This document shows, one piece after another, positions 54,459 through 64,000 of a stretch of DNA of 64,000 nt. The stretch spans positions 49,027-113,026 of the forward strand of contig JANQKQ010000051.1 of the NCBI GenBank assembly GCA_028281105.1, in the 5' to 3' direction. Below the pieces are notes generated by a model that had not been told where the DNA came from, did not search any database, and worked only from the letters and a program-made list of their open reading frames with translations. Positions within the stretch are counted from its first letter, which is position 1. Every line of letters starts with the position of its first letter. The stretch is from Rhizobiaceae bacterium (GTDB taxonomy: Bacteria; Pseudomonadota; Alphaproteobacteria; Rhizobiales; Rhizobiaceae). The translations under genes and the position numbers were made by a program.

Positions 54459-55528
54459 GATACTCCGCTTGACCCTTCGGCCGGGGTTGCTTGCGCCTCA
54501 TCGCCACGGCTGGCGAACACTTTCTGGTCCCTGCCGATCTTGTCGAGGAGCCCGTTCGCCGCCATGTCATGCCCCATTTCAACAGCGGCGGCAAATCCTT
54601 CTTCGTCGGTCCCGCCATGGCTCTTGATGACCACCCCGTTGAGCCCGAGCAGGACGGCGCCGTTGGCGTTGCGCGGATCCATCTTTTCGCGAAGAAAATC
54701 AAAAGCTTGATAGGCAAACAAATAGCCGATCCGGGCGAGCAGGGTGCGGTTCATCGCGGCGCGCAGATAGGCGGAAATCTGCTTCGCGGTGCCCTCGGCG
54801 GTCTTGAGCGCGATGTTGCCGGCAAAGCCCTCGGTCACCACCACATCGACGGTTCCCGCACCCAGATCGTCGCCCTCGACGAAGCCGTGATAATGCATGC
54901 GCGGCAGGTCCACCTCGCGCAGGATCCGACCGGCCTCGCGCACGATCTCCTGGCCCTTGATCTCCTCGACACCGATGTTGAGCAGGCCCACCAAAGGCCG
55001 GTCGAGATCGAACAGTGCCCGCGCCATCGCGCCGCCCATCAGCGCGAATTCGACCAGCTGGTCCGATCCCGCGCCGACATTCGCACCTACGTCGAGAACG
55101 ATGCTCTCGCCGCGTAGCGTCGGCCAGATCGCCGCCATCGCCGGACGTTCGATCCCCGGCAGGGTGCGCAGGCAGAATTTCGACATGGCCATCAGCGCGC
55201 CGGTGTTGCCGGCCGACACGCACACGCTGGCCTCGTCATGTTTGACCGCCTCCACCGCCCGCCACATCGACGACTTCCAACGCCCGCGGCGCAGGGCCTG
55301 GCTCGGCTTGTCGTCCATCGAGATGGACACGTCGCAATGATGAAACTGCGTGACTTCCTTCAGACGCGGATGCTTTTCAAGCACGGGCACGACGCGCTCT
55401 TCCTCGCCGAACATGTGGAAGCGCAGATGCGGCTTGCGCTCCAACGCCAGCGCCGAGCCGGGAACCACGATTTCCGGTCCGGAGTCACCGCCCATCGCGT
55501 CAATGGATATGGTCAGCGGATTGGCCAA
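54455..55528 (-). CDS. plsX: phosphate acyltransferase PlsX
   Basis: Makes acyl-phosphate from acyl-ACP for phospholipid synthesis. It has 357 residues from TTG 55528. The family start is [20 protein letters not shown], and [17 protein letters not shown] and [20 protein letters not shown] follow. The TTG is chosen because it gives the family N terminus (MANPLTIS). A GTG at 55564 would put the purine-rich GGGAGGAAGGG stretch inside the gene. Coupled to fabH. Confidence 0.94.
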   Translation of the reverse strand: MANPLTISIDAMGGDSGPEIVVPGSALALERKPHLRFHMFGEEERVVPVLEKHPRLKEVTQFHHCDVSISMDDKPSQALRRGRWKSSMWRAVEAVKHDEASVCVSAGNTGALMAMSKFCLRTLPGIERPAMAAIWPTLRGESIVLDVGANVGAGSDQLVEFALMGGAMARALFDLDRPLVGLLNIGVEEIKGQEIVREAGRILREVDLPRMHYHGFVEGDDLGAGTVDVVVTEGFAGNIALKTAEGTAKQISAYLRAAMNRTLLARIGYLFAYQAFDFLREKMDPRNANGAVLLGLNGVVIKSHGGTDEEGFAAAVEMGHDMAANGLLDKIGRDQKVFASRGDEAQATPAEGSSGVS

Positions 55529-55671
55529 GGCTGCAGTTGTCCCTTCCTCCCTGCCCCGCCTCACCGAGCCGTATCGGCAGTCTTGGGGATCGATCCGCGG
55601 CCGGCGTCCGTCCAGCTCGCGCGTTGACTATAGTTCGGATTGGCGACGATTTCGGATAATTTTTGCGGTTT

Positions 55672-56232
55672 TCACCGATCTAATTCGCGAACCTGCTTGA
55701 GTACCGCAAACGGAGATGGATCGGCTTCGGATTGCGCCTCATCGCCGTCATCGCCGGGCAACCGGGCGTCGTCGGCGCGCGCAAACGGATCGATCGCCAG
55801 CAGCAAATGTTCCAGTACGATCGCCCAGGCGTCGACGCTGGCGCCGTCAAAAGGTTCGGGCGGATCGTCGGCGTCGAAATCAACCACGATCTCTCCGCCG
55901 CCGGCTTCAGGCCGCGCCAGATCCGAATTTTCGGGCACGAACGTCGCCGCGATGTCGATTTCGATGCGTTGCTCCACCGGCTCGAGCGAAACCGGACAGG
56001 CGGTAACGATTAGCGCGTCAAGACGACCCGCCACCCGAACCATCGATTTTTTGAAAGCGCGGAAGGTGAGTTCCGCATCGAGATGGCCCAATTCGAGCGC
56101 ATCGGCATGAGCCGCGATGGCGCGGGCCTCCTCCTCGTTCGCTGAGCAATGCACCGTCCTCCCGCCGCGCGGCAGATTGCGTACATCGATCGGCCGCACC
56201 GGCAACGACGGGTTCTGGCCACCCTCGCTCAT
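55672..56232 (-). CDS. YceD (DUF177) family protein
   Basis: A 186-residue protein of the YceD family, which in other bacteria is linked to 23S rRNA maturation and lies near rpmF and plsX. The core segment CPVSLEPVEQRIEIDIAATF is visible. The CxxC pair of some members is reduced to one Cys here. The C-terminal part is acidic. The start overlaps the stop of the cytochrome bc1 chaperone gene by 4 bases. 143 bases separate it from plsX. Confidence 0.86.
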   Translation of the reverse strand: MSEGGQNPSLPVRPIDVRNLPRGGRTVHCSANEEEARAIAAHADALELGHLDAELTFRAFKKSMVRVAGRLDALIVTACPVSLEPVEQRIEIDIAATFVPENSDLARPEAGGGEIVVDFDADDPPEPFDGASVDAWAIVLEHLLLAIDPFARADDARLPGDDGDEAQSEADPSPFAVLKQVRELDR

Positions 56233-56783
56233 GCGGCAGCGCTCAACCCGACAATCGGAGCAGGCCAATCCGGTCCGGCGCTCGATATCTGATCGAAGGA
56301 CTGGTCCCCGAGTTGTCCGGCGGCAATCAGCATATAATCGGCGAGCGCGGCGGCAATCCGCTCGTTGTGTCCGTCGTAGAACCGCATGTCGACGGCGGGC
56401 TTCAGGTCCTCTAAGGAATTGGCATCCAGCGGGCCGGCGAAGTCTTCTATCTGACCGTAGAAGCTGTGAACCATTCGTCTCTTGCGCTTGGGAACGCTAG
56501 TGTCGCCGACACCCAGTTCGCGCAGCGCGCGATCAATGTCGGCGACCATCAGGTCAAAGACCTCCTGCGAAAGCCCTGCCTCGCGTTTGCCGCCCTCCTT
56601 CAGCCGGCGGCACACCAGGAACACATGCAGCGCCAGCAGATCGTATCTGCCCATCACGCTGTCGGGGATCGCCAGCCGGGTGAAGAACCGGCGGTCGCGG
56701 GCCTGCGCCACAACCGCGCCATAAATGCGGTGTGGAGTTTCGTCCGCCGGACCGGATCTGAATGGCCACGCAATCATTCGCAT
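56229..56783 (-). CDS. ubiquinol-cytochrome c chaperone (CBP3-like)
   Basis: A 184-residue protein of the Cbp3/UQCC1 family, which helps assemble the cytochrome bc1 complex in mitochondria and alphaproteobacteria. The family segment YDLLALHVFLVCRRLKEGGK and the later VHSFYGQIEDFAGPLD are clear. It fits the respiratory theme (complex I, bc1, aa3 oxidase). Translationally coupled to YceD by an ATGA overlap. Confidence 0.88.
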   Translation of the reverse strand: MRMIAWPFRSGPADETPHRIYGAVVAQARDRRFFTRLAIPDSVMGRYDLLALHVFLVCRRLKEGGKREAGLSQEVFDLMVADIDRALRELGVGDTSVPKRKRRMVHSFYGQIEDFAGPLDANSLEDLKPAVDMRFYDGHNERIAAALADYMLIAAGQLGDQSFDQISSAGPDWPAPIVGLSAAA

Positions 56784-56875
56784 CCTGCCGTTCTTCGGTT
56801 CACCATGAGATGGAAAACCGGTTTAATCGGGCGTGCGCCGGTGATATATCGACGGGCGAAGTTGGTAAAGTGGTA

Positions 56876-57397
56876 ATGGGCGCTGGCAAATTGAACAATG
56901 CGTTGACGGTCGCGAACGGCGATCGCGGGCCGGATCGCCTTCGGGCGGGCCACGCGGTGCGGGGCGCGATGGTGGCGGCCGCTCTCGGCGCCATGCTTGC
57001 CGTTTCCGGCTGCAATACCGAACAAGTGCTCATCCACGGCGCGGTGGTGAACCAGGACCAGATCGATCTGGTTCCCGTGGGTTCGAGCCGCGAACAGGTG
57101 CTGTTGTCGCTGGGCACGCCGTCGACCACCGGCAGTTTCGGCACCGAGATCTTCTATTACATCTCCCAGCGCAAATCGCGCACGTTCGCCTGGCAGCAGC
57201 CCAAGGTGGTCGACCAACGGGTGCTGGCCGTCTATTTCGACGAAGAGCAGCTGGTGAGCCGGGTCGCCGACTACGGTCTGCAGGACGGCAAGGTGTTCGA
57301 TTTCATCTCACGTACCACCCCGACCGCCGGCCGCGATCTGACCTTCCTGGGCCACATCCTGTTCGGCGGCGCACCACGACCCAATCTGGGCCTGTAA
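56876..57397 (+). CDS. bamE: outer membrane protein assembly factor BamE (SmpA/OmlA)
   Basis: Lipoprotein of the outer-membrane beta-barrel assembly machine. 173 residues from ATG 56876. The lipobox LAVSGC puts the lipid on Cys47. The SmpA domain has GSSREQVLLSLGTPSTTG, then FYYISQRKSRTFAWQQPKVV and AVYFDEEQLVSRVADYGL. The N-terminal 30 residues before the hydrophobic helix are unusually long, so the start may lie further in, at MVAAALG. Divergent from the bc1 chaperone gene, as commonly seen. Confidence 0.9.
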   Translation: MGAGKLNNALTVANGDRGPDRLRAGHAVRGAMVAAALGAMLAVSGCNTEQVLIHGAVVNQDQIDLVPVGSSREQVLLSLGTPSTTGSFGTEIFYYISQRKSRTFAWQQPKVVDQRVLAVYFDEEQLVSRVADYGLQDGKVFDFISRTTPTAGRDLTFLGHILFGGAPRPNLGL

Positions 57398-57400
57398 ATC

Positions 57401-57426
57401 AAAGGGCCCGCGTCAGCGGGCCCTTT
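57401..57426. terminator. bidirectional hairpin terminator between bamE and hppA
   Basis: The perfect 11-base stem AAAGGGCCCGC / GCGGGCCCTTT has a 4-base loop, 3 bases after the bamE stop and 9 bases from the hppA stop. The AAA/TTT ends give a short T-run in both directions. Confidence 0.85.
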
Positions 57427-57435
57427 GTCGGTTCC

Positions 57436-59568
57436 TTAGTGCGCGAGGAACGCCAATAACAGCAATGCCACGATATTGGTGATCTTGATCATCGGGTTGA
57501 CCGCCGGTCCGGCCGTATCCTTGTAGGGATCGCCCACCGTATCACCGGTCACCGAAGCCTTGTGCGCTTCGGAGCCCTTTTCGTGCTTGGCGCCATCCTT
57601 GTCGACGAATCCGTCCTCGAACGACTTCTTGGCGTTGTCCCACGCTCCGCCGCCCGCCGTCATCGAGACAGCGACGAAGAAGCCCGTGACGATCACACCG
57701 AGCAGCATCGCACCCAGCGAGGCGAACGCGTCTGCCTTCGAGCCGGTGATCGCGAAGATCGCGTAGAACACGACGATCGGAGACAGCACCGGCAGCAGCG
57801 AGGGCACGATCATCTCGCGGATCGCCGCCTTGGTCAGCATGTCGACGGCGCGGCCATAGTCGGGCTTTTCCTTGCCCTTCATGATGCCCGGCTTTTCCTT
57901 GAACTGACGGCGCACCTCTTCGACCACCGCGCCGCCGGCCCTGCCGACCGCGGTCATCGAGATGCCGCCAAACAGGTACGGCAGCAGGCCGCCGAACAGC
58001 AGGCCGACCACCACATACGGGTTGGACAGTTCGAAGTTCACCGCCACGCCCTCGAAGAACGAACCGGGCTGCGCGTTGGCCGCGAAGAACTTGATGTCCT
58101 CGGTGTAAGCGGCGAACAGCACCAGCGCACCCAGGCCCGCCGAGCCGATGGCGTAGCCTTTGGTAACGGCTTTCGTGGTGTTGCCGACCGCGTCGAGCGC
58201 GTCGGTGGTCGAGCGCACCTCAGGAGGCAGTTCGGCCATCTCGGCGATGCCGCCGGCATTGTCGGTGACGGGGCCGAACGCGTCGAGCGCGACGACCACG
58301 CCGGCCAGCGCCAGCATGGTGGTGACCGCGATCGCGATGCCGAACAGGCCGGCGATCGAGAACGTCACGATGATGCCGGCGATGATGATGATTGCCGGGA
58401 TGGCGGTTGCCTCCAGCGAGACGGCCAGGCCCTGGATCACGTTCGTTCCGTGGCCGGTGACCGAGGCCTGGGAGATCGAGCGCACCGGCCGGTAGCCCAC
58501 GCCGGTGTAGTACTCGGTGATCCAGATGATCAGGCCGGTGACGATGAGGCCCGCGAGCCCGCAGTAGAATAGGCCAGCGCCGGTGAAGCTTTCGCCGCCC
58601 GACGTGGTGAACTGCGCGTCCCAGCCCAGCCAGTACCGGACGATGATGAACAGGCCGATCGCCGACAGAACGGCGGTGGCCACGAAGCCCTTATACAGCG
58701 CGCCCATGATCGAGTTGTTGGCGCCCAGGCGAACGAAGAACGTGCCGATGATCGAGGTGACCACACAGCTCGCACCGATGAGCAGCGGCAGCAGCATCAG
58801 ATCGGTGGCTGCGGCTCCGAAGAAGATCGACGCCAGCACCATGGTCGCGACAACGGTCACCGCATAGGTCTCGAACAAATCGGCGGCCATGCCGGCGCAG
58901 TCACCGACATTGTCGCCCACATTGTCGGCGATGGTGGCCGGATTGCGCGGATCGTCCTCGGGGATGCCCGCTTCCACCTTGCCCACCAGATCGCCGCCCA
59001 CGTCGGCGCCCTTGGTGAAGATGCCGCCGCCAAGACGCGCGAAGATCGATATCAGCGACGCGCCGAAGCCGAGCGCGACCAGCGAGTCGATCACGGTGCG
59101 GTCGGTATCGGCGAAGCCCATCGGGCCGGTCAGCAGCCAGAAATAGACGGTGACGCCCAGCAGAGCGAGACCCGCGACCAGCAGGCCGGTGATCGCGCCA
59201 GACTTGAACGCGATCTCAAGGCCGGCGCCCAGGCTCTGGCTGGCGGCGTGAGCGGTGCGCACGTTGGCGCGAACCGAAACCAGCATTCCGATGAACCCGG
59301 CAGCGCCCGACAGCACCGCGCCGACGGCGAAGCCGACGGCCACCAGCCAGCCGAGCGATACCCCGACGATCGCGAACACGACCACGCCGACGATGGCGAT
59401 CGTCATATATTGCCGCGCCAGATAGGCTTGCGCGCCTTCCTGGATGAAGCCGGCGATTTCCTGCATGCGCTGGTTGCCGGCGTCGGCGCTCATGACGGAC
59501 ATCGATGCCCAGATGCCGTAAACGATCGACAACGCTCCGCAAGCGATGGCGAAATAAAGAGGAGTCAT
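57436..59568 (-). CDS. hppA: proton-translocating membrane pyrophosphatase, K+-insensitive type
   Basis: Pumps protons using pyrophosphate. 710 residues with about 16 helices. The substrate-binding [20 protein letters not shown] is at about 191 to 210, and [20 protein letters not shown] is near the end. In the K+ switch position the sequence reads [18 protein letters not shown], with Lys rather than Ala, which predicts K+-independent activity. A strong promoter lies about 105 bases upstream, with a hairpin in the leader. Divergent units do not share it. Confidence 0.95.
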   Translation of the reverse strand: MTPLYFAIACGALSIVYGIWASMSVMSADAGNQRMQEIAGFIQEGAQAYLARQYMTIAIVGVVVFAIVGVSLGWLVAVGFAVGAVLSGAAGFIGMLVSVRANVRTAHAASQSLGAGLEIAFKSGAITGLLVAGLALLGVTVYFWLLTGPMGFADTDRTVIDSLVALGFGASLISIFARLGGGIFTKGADVGGDLVGKVEAGIPEDDPRNPATIADNVGDNVGDCAGMAADLFETYAVTVVATMVLASIFFGAAATDLMLLPLLIGASCVVTSIIGTFFVRLGANNSIMGALYKGFVATAVLSAIGLFIIVRYWLGWDAQFTTSGGESFTGAGLFYCGLAGLIVTGLIIWITEYYTGVGYRPVRSISQASVTGHGTNVIQGLAVSLEATAIPAIIIIAGIIVTFSIAGLFGIAIAVTTMLALAGVVVALDAFGPVTDNAGGIAEMAELPPEVRSTTDALDAVGNTTKAVTKGYAIGSAGLGALVLFAAYTEDIKFFAANAQPGSFFEGVAVNFELSNPYVVVGLLFGGLLPYLFGGISMTAVGRAGGAVVEEVRRQFKEKPGIMKGKEKPDYGRAVDMLTKAAIREMIVPSLLPVLSPIVVFYAIFAITGSKADAFASLGAMLLGVIVTGFFVAVSMTAGGGAWDNAKKSFEDGFVDKDGAKHEKGSEAHKASVTGDTVGDPYKDTAGPAVNPMIKITNIVALLLLAFLAH

Positions 59569-59671
59569 TGGCCCTCGTCCTTTGTCTTATTGTGGTGTTC
59601 AAGCCCCGGATATCAGCGGGTGTCGAAAGCCTTCGGCTTTGAGGCTGTGGGGTTAGGTTCAATCCGCGCGC

Positions 59672-59700
59672 ACACTACTTTCCAAATTGCCGAGGTCAAG
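59672..59700 (-). promoter_or_regulatory. promoter of hppA
   Basis: Minus strand CTTGAC (59700-59695), 17 bases, TAGTGT (59677-59672). The -35 box is a perfect match to the alphaproteobacterial consensus. The leader of about 95 bases contains a hairpin, AAAGCC-GAA-GGCTTT, at 59626-59640. Confidence 0.6.
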
Positions 59701-59757
59701 CGGTGATTGACGCGCCTCCGACAATGTGCCGCAGTGGCCCACGGGCGTCGCAGAGGA

Positions 59758-61008
59758 TTATTCGGCGGGCTGCAAGGTACGCTCACGCCGCGCCAGCCAA
59801 TAAAGCGCGCCGAGGCAGATCGCCGCAACCGGGAACACGAAGCCGTTGATCGCCCACCACGACTGCTGGACGCCTTCGCCCAGGCCGTTGAGCGCCAGGC
59901 CGGACATCAGCGAGGCGAACGCAACTGTGGAAAACAGAATGAAGTCGTTGGCGCCCTGCGCCTTGGCCTTCTCTTGTGGGCGGTAGGTATCGGTGACCAT
60001 GGCGGTGGCGCCGATGAAGCCGAAGTTCCAGCCCACACCGAGCAGAATGAGCGACAGCCAGAAATGCCACAGCGCGATGCCCAGCATGGCGATGATCGCG
60101 CAGGCGACCAGGATGGCAAGGCCGGCGGCCACGATCCGCTCCTTGCCGAACCGGGCGATCAGATGGCCGGTGAAGAAACTCGGACCGAACATCGCCATCA
60201 CATGCCACTGGATGCCCAGTGTGGAATCCACCTGCGTGTGGCCGCAACCGACCATGGCGAGTGGCGCGGCGGTCATCACGAAGCTCATCAACGCATAGGT
60301 GCTGGTGCCGCACAGCACCGCTACAATGAAGCGCGGCTGTGCGATGATCTCGCCCAGCGAGCGGCTCGGCAGGTTCGCGGATGCGGCCTGCGCCGGTGAA
60401 GCTCCCGCCGGCCTGAGGAAAACCAGGGCCAGGAAACTCAGTACGAACAGGATCGTGCCCACGTAGAACGCGCCTGCGAACGGCACCGGATCGGTCAGGT
60501 TGCGGGTCGCGATGATGATCTGCGGCCCCAGGACCGCCGCCACCAGGCCGCCGGCCATGATCCACGATATGGCCTTCGGCTTGAAGTCGGCGGTGCCCCG
60601 GTCGGCGGCCGCGAACCGGTACTGCTGCACGAAACCGCCGGCGAGCCCGTTGATCGCCAGCGCCGCGCAGAACAGCCAGAAGCTGGACCAGACGATCGCG
60701 GTGCCGGTTGCCAGCATGCCGACCGCGCCGACCACGTTGCCGATCATGAAGCCGCTGCGCCGGCCTATGACCCGCATGATCGCGTTGGCCACTGCCGTAC
60801 CGATGGCCACCCCGACGGTGTAGCTGGTCACCGGCGCGGTCGCGAGCGATTTATCGGGACCCAGAAGGTAGGAACCGGCCAGGCCGCCCAGCGCGATGTT
60901 CATCGGGATCGCCGCCGCGCTGATCGACTGGCAGAACAGGTAGACGACGAGGTTTCTGCGCGCGACCGCGTTCTCCTCGGCGGGGCTCAATTCGGCCACA
61001 GCATTCAT
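59758..61008 (-). CDS. major facilitator superfamily transporter
   Basis: A 416-residue protein with 12 expected helices and both termini in the cytoplasm. Helix 2 to 3 loop [20 protein letters not shown] carries the MFS motif A. The later [17 protein letters not shown] is the copy in the second half. The substrate is unknown. Its ATG overlaps the nusB stop by 4 bases, so it is the last gene of the rib-nusB unit. Link to riboflavin is possible but not supported by motif. Confidence 0.88.
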   Translation of the reverse strand: MNAVAELSPAEENAVARRNLVVYLFCQSISAAAIPMNIALGGLAGSYLLGPDKSLATAPVTSYTVGVAIGTAVANAIMRVIGRRSGFMIGNVVGAVGMLATGTAIVWSSFWLFCAALAINGLAGGFVQQYRFAAADRGTADFKPKAISWIMAGGLVAAVLGPQIIIATRNLTDPVPFAGAFYVGTILFVLSFLALVFLRPAGASPAQAASANLPSRSLGEIIAQPRFIVAVLCGTSTYALMSFVMTAAPLAMVGCGHTQVDSTLGIQWHVMAMFGPSFFTGHLIARFGKERIVAAGLAILVACAIIAMLGIALWHFWLSLILLGVGWNFGFIGATAMVTDTYRPQEKAKAQGANDFILFSTVAFASLMSGLALNGLGEGVQQSWWAINGFVFPVAAICLGALYWLARRERTLQPAE

Positions 61009-61517
61009 GACCCGCTCCCCCCGGGTGCATCGCCCGGCACGCGGCCGTGGGCGATCCGGTCGAGCACGCCGTTGACCATCGCCGCCACGTCGTCATCGAA
61101 GAACGCATGGGCCACATCGACATATTCATCGATCACGACCGCATGGGGCACATCCGGCCGCTCGGTCAGTTCAAACGTCGCCGCGCGCAGGATCGCCCGC
61201 AGCAGAACCTCGATGCGCGCCAGCGGCCAGTCGGGGGTGAGCGCGCGATTGATCGTTGGATCGAGCGACTTCTGGCGCGCCACCACGCCGGCGACGATGC
61301 CGCGAAACCAGCCGGCATCGGCGGCCAGGTACTGCTCGCCATCGACATCGCAGCCCAGGCGCGTGGTTTCGTATTCGGCGAGCACTTCGTCCAGGCCGGC
61401 GCCGCTGACTTCCATCTGATACAGCGCCTGGACAGCCGCCAGCCGCGCCGCGCCGCGTTTGTTGGCCGGCCGGACTGCGTCGATCGTCGATGTGGATTGC
61501 CCGGACAATTCACGCAC
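61005..61517 (-). CDS. nusB: transcription antitermination factor NusB
   Basis: Part of the rRNA antitermination complex. 170 residues. The family segments are [20 protein letters not shown] near the start, then [20 protein letters not shown] and [20 protein letters not shown], with [10 protein letters not shown] at the end. Overlaps ribH by 8 bases, the usual rib-nusB arrangement. Confidence 0.95.
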   Translation of the reverse strand: MRELSGQSTSTIDAVRPANKRGAARLAAVQALYQMEVSGAGLDEVLAEYETTRLGCDVDGEQYLAADAGWFRGIVAGVVARQKSLDPTINRALTPDWPLARIEVLLRAILRAATFELTERPDVPHAVVIDEYVDVAHAFFDDDVAAMVNGVLDRIAHGRVPGDAPGGSGS

Positions 61518-61959
61518 CCAGTTTCTTGCGCACCTCGATCATCGCCATCGCCGCTTCAGCCGCGGCCCCGCCCTTGTTCTTGTCGTCGACGGCGGCGCGA
61601 GCCCAGGCCTGGTCTCGGTTCTCGACCGTCAATATGCCGTTGCCCAACGCCAGGCATTCTTCCGTGACCATATCCATGATCGCGCGGGCCGATTGTACCG
61701 CGACGATATCATAGTGGCTGGTCTCGCCACGGATAACGCAACCCAATATCACGAATCCGTCATAGTCGACGCCGCCCTCTTCGCCCGCGTAAAGCGCCAT
61801 GGCGAGCGCTGCGGGAATCTCCAGAACTCCCGGCACATCGATATGGTCGATGCGTGCACCGGCTGCCTGCAACACCGCCGTCGCGCCCGCGACCAACTCG
61901 TCGGCGATGTCATCGTAGAACCGCGCCGTGATGACGAGGATGGTTGGCGGCTTGGCCAT
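61510..61959 (-). CDS. ribH: 6,7-dimethyl-8-ribityllumazine synthase
   Basis: Penultimate step of riboflavin synthesis; forms a hollow particle or decamer. 149 residues. Segments are [18 protein letters not shown], then [15 protein letters not shown] and [20 protein letters not shown] with the catalytic His in TSHYD. The start at 61959 gives [13 protein letters not shown]. Overlaps nusB by 8 bases. It is 100 bases from ribE. Confidence 0.95.
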   Translation of the reverse strand: MAKPPTILVITARFYDDIADELVAGATAVLQAAGARIDHIDVPGVLEIPAALAMALYAGEEGGVDYDGFVILGCVIRGETSHYDIVAVQSARAIMDMVTEECLALGNGILTVENRDQAWARAAVDDKNKGGAAAEAAMAMIEVRKKLGA

Positions 61960-62059
61960 CGGCCGATGCTCCACAGGGATCAGTCGGGGATTCGGCCTCG
62001 ACAAATCACGCCGTCCACGCCTTGGCAAGCGAATTCACGGTCACCGCGGCGCAGGACAG

Positions 62060-62671
62060 CTATGCGTCAGCCGGGAACTGAGCGAGCCGCGCCGCGTAGC
62101 GCGCCATCTGGTCGACCTCGATGTTGACCCGGTCGCCCGCCTGCCGCTCGCCCCAGGTCGTGACCTTCAAGGTGTGAGCGATCAGCAACACGTCGAAGCG
62201 GGAGCCATCGACCCCGTTCACCGTCAACGACACGCCGTCGAGGCAGACCGAGCCCTTCGGCGCGATGAACCGGGCCAGCGGCTCGGGCGCGACAAGGGTG
62301 AAACGAACCGCTTCCCCCTCCCGTGACTGATCGATAATCTCGGCGGTTCCGTCCACATGCCCCAGAACCAGATGGCCGCCCAGCTCGTCTCCAAGCTTCA
62401 ACGATCTTTCGACGTTGCAGCGGGTGCCCTCGCCCCAGCCGCCGAGCGTGGTCAGTTGCAGGGCTTCGTTCCAGGCCTCGACTTCGTACCAGGGATCGCC
62501 GGGATCATCCGACTTGGCGACCACGGTCAGGCACGTGCCCGAGTGTGCGATCGAAGCGCCGATGTCGACGTCGGCGACTCCTTTGCCGGTTTCGACGCGC
62601 AACCGTCGGCCGTGGTCGAGTTCGCCAACCCGCACGACGGTGCCGATGTCGGTGGTGATGCCGGTGAACAT
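62060..62671 (-). CDS. ribE: riboflavin synthase alpha chain
   Basis: Turns two lumazines into riboflavin. 203 residues, built of two similar halves: MFTGITTDIGTVV with IAHSGTCLTV, then GGHLVLGHVDGTAEI with DGVSLTVNGVDG. The active-site Cys is in SGTCLTV (residue 48). No FMN riboswitch was seen upstream. Begins 8 bases after ribD. Confidence 0.95.
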   Translation of the reverse strand: MFTGITTDIGTVVRVGELDHGRRLRVETGKGVADVDIGASIAHSGTCLTVVAKSDDPGDPWYEVEAWNEALQLTTLGGWGEGTRCNVERSLKLGDELGGHLVLGHVDGTAEIIDQSREGEAVRFTLVAPEPLARFIAPKGSVCLDGVSLTVNGVDGSRFDVLLIAHTLKVTTWGERQAGDRVNIEVDQMARYAARLAQFPADA

Positions 62672-62678
62672 GCCGTCC

Positions 62679-63818
62679 CTATTCTTCGCCTACCCGCCGA
62701 AACAGAAGCGCGCGGTCATCGCCATAGCGCCGCTCGCCGACTTTGACAAACCCGGCCGGCACTTCGTCGGGTTGAACCGGTGATCGCACCAGCCCGCCGG
62801 TGTTCCGATCATTCCCGATTGCCCGTGGGCCGACCAACAGCAGTAGATCGTCTGCAAGTCTCTGCTCAAGAAAGCTTCTGGCCACCTCGCGACCGCCTTC
62901 AACCATCAGGAGCGAGATTTTCTGTTCGCCCAGAATTCTCAACAACGGCTCCAGCGCCACCCTGCCCGCCTCAACCTCGCACGCGATGATCCCGCAGCCG
63001 GCCGCATTGAGCGCCTCGGCCCGCGCGCCGGTCGGCGTTTCGGCGCAGATGAGCGAGGTCGGCGTCGATGAAGCGGTGGCGATCACCTTGGCGTCCACCG
63101 GCACCCGGGCGTTCGCGTCGAGCACCAGCCGATGGGGCGAGCGCTCCTCCAGGCCCGGCAACCGGCAGGTCAGGCTCGGATCGTCCTCGATGATCGTTCC
63201 GGCGCCGACCAGGATCGCATCGCTGATCGAACGCAGGCGGTGCGTCTGGGCGTTGGCAACGGCTCCGGTGATCGATACTTGGCCGCCACCGCGAACGCCC
63301 ACAAATCCGTCGGTCGACACCGCCAACTTGACGATGACATACGGCCGCCCGCGCTCCTTCAGCGACAGATAGCCTTCCAGATCGATCGCCGCGGCAGCCT
63401 CGCAAATGCGTTCCTGCACCTCGACACCGCCCGCACGCAGCATGGCGTGGCCTTGGCCGCTTACTCTGGCGTCAGGATCGGTCAGCGCGCTCACCACCCG
63501 GGCGACTCCCGCGTTGATCAGCGCGCGCGCGCATGGCGGCGTACCGCCGATATGCGCGCACGGCTCCAGGCTGACATAGGCGGTCGCACCCCTCGCTGAA
63601 GGACCTGCTTCCTCTAATGCGATCGTCTCGGCATGCGGCCTGCCGCCGATCGCCGTCACTCCGGCTCCGACAATGCGCGCTCCGGCGTCCGACGAAGCGA
63701 CGATGAGGCAACCGACGCAAGGGTTGGCGCCGGTGCGGCCACGATTGCGGCGCGCCAGCCGAATGGCGGCCATCATGTAACGCCGGTCTTCCTCGCTGCC
63801 TGGAACGGATGAGTCCAT
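62679..63818 (-). CDS. ribD: bifunctional riboflavin deaminase/reductase RibD
   Basis: Second and third steps of riboflavin synthesis. 379 residues. The N-terminal deaminase has zinc ligands in GGRPHAETIALEEAG and EPCAHIGGTPPCARAL. The C-terminal reductase begins RPYVIVKLAVSTDGFVGVRG and has LMVEGGREVARSFLEQRLAD. The start at 63818 (MDSSVPGSEEDRRYMMAAIR) fits the family. Follows nrdR by 49 bases. Confidence 0.95.
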   Translation of the reverse strand: MDSSVPGSEEDRRYMMAAIRLARRNRGRTGANPCVGCLIVASSDAGARIVGAGVTAIGGRPHAETIALEEAGPSARGATAYVSLEPCAHIGGTPPCARALINAGVARVVSALTDPDARVSGQGHAMLRAGGVEVQERICEAAAAIDLEGYLSLKERGRPYVIVKLAVSTDGFVGVRGGGQVSITGAVANAQTHRLRSISDAILVGAGTIIEDDPSLTCRLPGLEERSPHRLVLDANARVPVDAKVIATASSTPTSLICAETPTGARAEALNAAGCGIIACEVEAGRVALEPLLRILGEQKISLLMVEGGREVARSFLEQRLADDLLLLVGPRAIGNDRNTGGLVRSPVQPDEVPAGFVKVGERRYGDDRALLFRRVGEE

Positions 63819-63867
63819 GATAGAGGTTTGGCAGGTTTTTGGCCGACCCGGAAGCCCACCGCCAACG

Positions 63868-64000
63868 TCAGCTGGTTGGATCATCCGTCTCATCGCCGGC
63901 CAACTCGTCGAGCACGGCTTCGAAGTCCCGCGCCTTGCGGAACTGGCGATAGACCGAGGCGAAGCGGACATAGGCGACCTCGTCGATCGCCTTGAGCCCC
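63868..64000 (-). CDS. nrdR: transcriptional regulator NrdR (C-terminal part, cut by window edge)
   Basis: Only the last 44 codons are inside. They read [17 protein letters not shown] near the edge, the closing segment of the NrdR ATP-cone domain, then an acidic tail. NrdR represses ribonucleotide reductase genes. The usual nrdR-ribD order in alphaproteobacteria supports this. The frame ends at TGA 63868-63870. Confidence 0.9.
   Translation of the reverse strand, partial: GLKAIDEVAYVRFASVYRQFRKARDFEAVLDELAGDETDDPTS

Noticed and set aside
57060..57095. tRNA T-loop-like GGGTTCGAG in bamE
   Set aside because: It lies inside a coding region that matches BamE, with no anticodon or acceptor stem around it.
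61960..62059. Possible FMN riboswitch in the riboflavin genes
   Set aside because: The conserved RFN core sequences are absent from this gap and from the ribD-nrdR gap. Only short linker sequence is seen.

Overview
The window is one continuous, GC-rich stretch of an alphaproteobacterial chromosome, most likely Hyphomicrobiales (Rhizobiales). This rests on an exoR-like Sel1 gene, BA14K, DUF2842 and YceD/PlsX/FabH/IHF-alpha gene sets, a NuoE with a helix-hairpin-helix tail, CTTGAC-type promoters and a rhizobial-style palindromic intergenic repeat. No rRNA, CRISPR array, phage or insertion sequence was seen. Most of the DNA is coding, with many 1 to 14 base overlaps between genes.

Layout. 1-10256 (minus): nuoA-B-C-D-E-F-G-H for complex I, broken up by four tightly spaced non-nuo genes (GFA family, a small membrane protein, FkbM methyltransferase, DUF3291). 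nuoH runs off the left edge. 10512-10721: tRNA-Asp and tRNA-Val, followed by a two-hairpin repeat that recurs behind tRNA-Leu at 20597. 10881-15147: methyltransferase, BrnTA toxin-antitoxin pair, hydrolase and glutamine-dependent NAD synthase. 15227-17797: NsrR regulator divergent from nirK-nirV (nitrite reduction to NO), with two NsrR-like palindromes between them. 17911-20968: BA14K-like protein, small secreted protein, trigger factor, tRNA-Leu and a 47-residue membrane protein. 21170-29469: nitroreductase, MerR/DoxX pair, an MMPL/RND exporter with an exported partner, ErpA, an NCS2 purine/pyrimidine permease and exonuclease III.

29584-33360 is an operon like the Vibrio zinc-regulated zrg genes: DUF3299, a His/Asp-rich DUF2796 protein, an ABC ATPase, an FtsX-type permease and a Cys-rich exported protein. 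Its promoter is bracketed by a 9-base inverted repeat. 33390-38226: exoR, ilvD, a methyltransferase, heme A synthase and DUF2842. 38317-47900: an exopolysaccharide cluster with deacetylase, GNAT, a Wzc/GumC-like protein with a degenerate ATPase domain, Wza-like lipoprotein, GT4, polyprenyl-phosphate glycosyltransferase and Wzy/ligase-like protein. 48007-50257: tungstate ABC transporter tupB-C-A. 50298-57397: ClbS/DfsB-like protein, Mrp, tRNA-Pro, MerR-ihfA-fabH-plsX, yceD, the cytochrome bc1 chaperone and bamE. 57436-64000: proton pyrophosphatase, then MFS-nusB-ribH-ribE-ribD-nrdR.

Together the genes describe a respiring bacterium with proton-pumping complex I, aa3-type oxidase maturation (heme A), bc1 assembly and at least the nitrite-to-NO step of denitrification. 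No wholly new multigene system can be claimed from sequence alone. The least explained signals are the accessory genes inside nuo, the tRNA-linked hairpin repeat, a 98-base repeat that supplies stop codons to both neighbours, and the bracketed promoter of the zinc-type operon.
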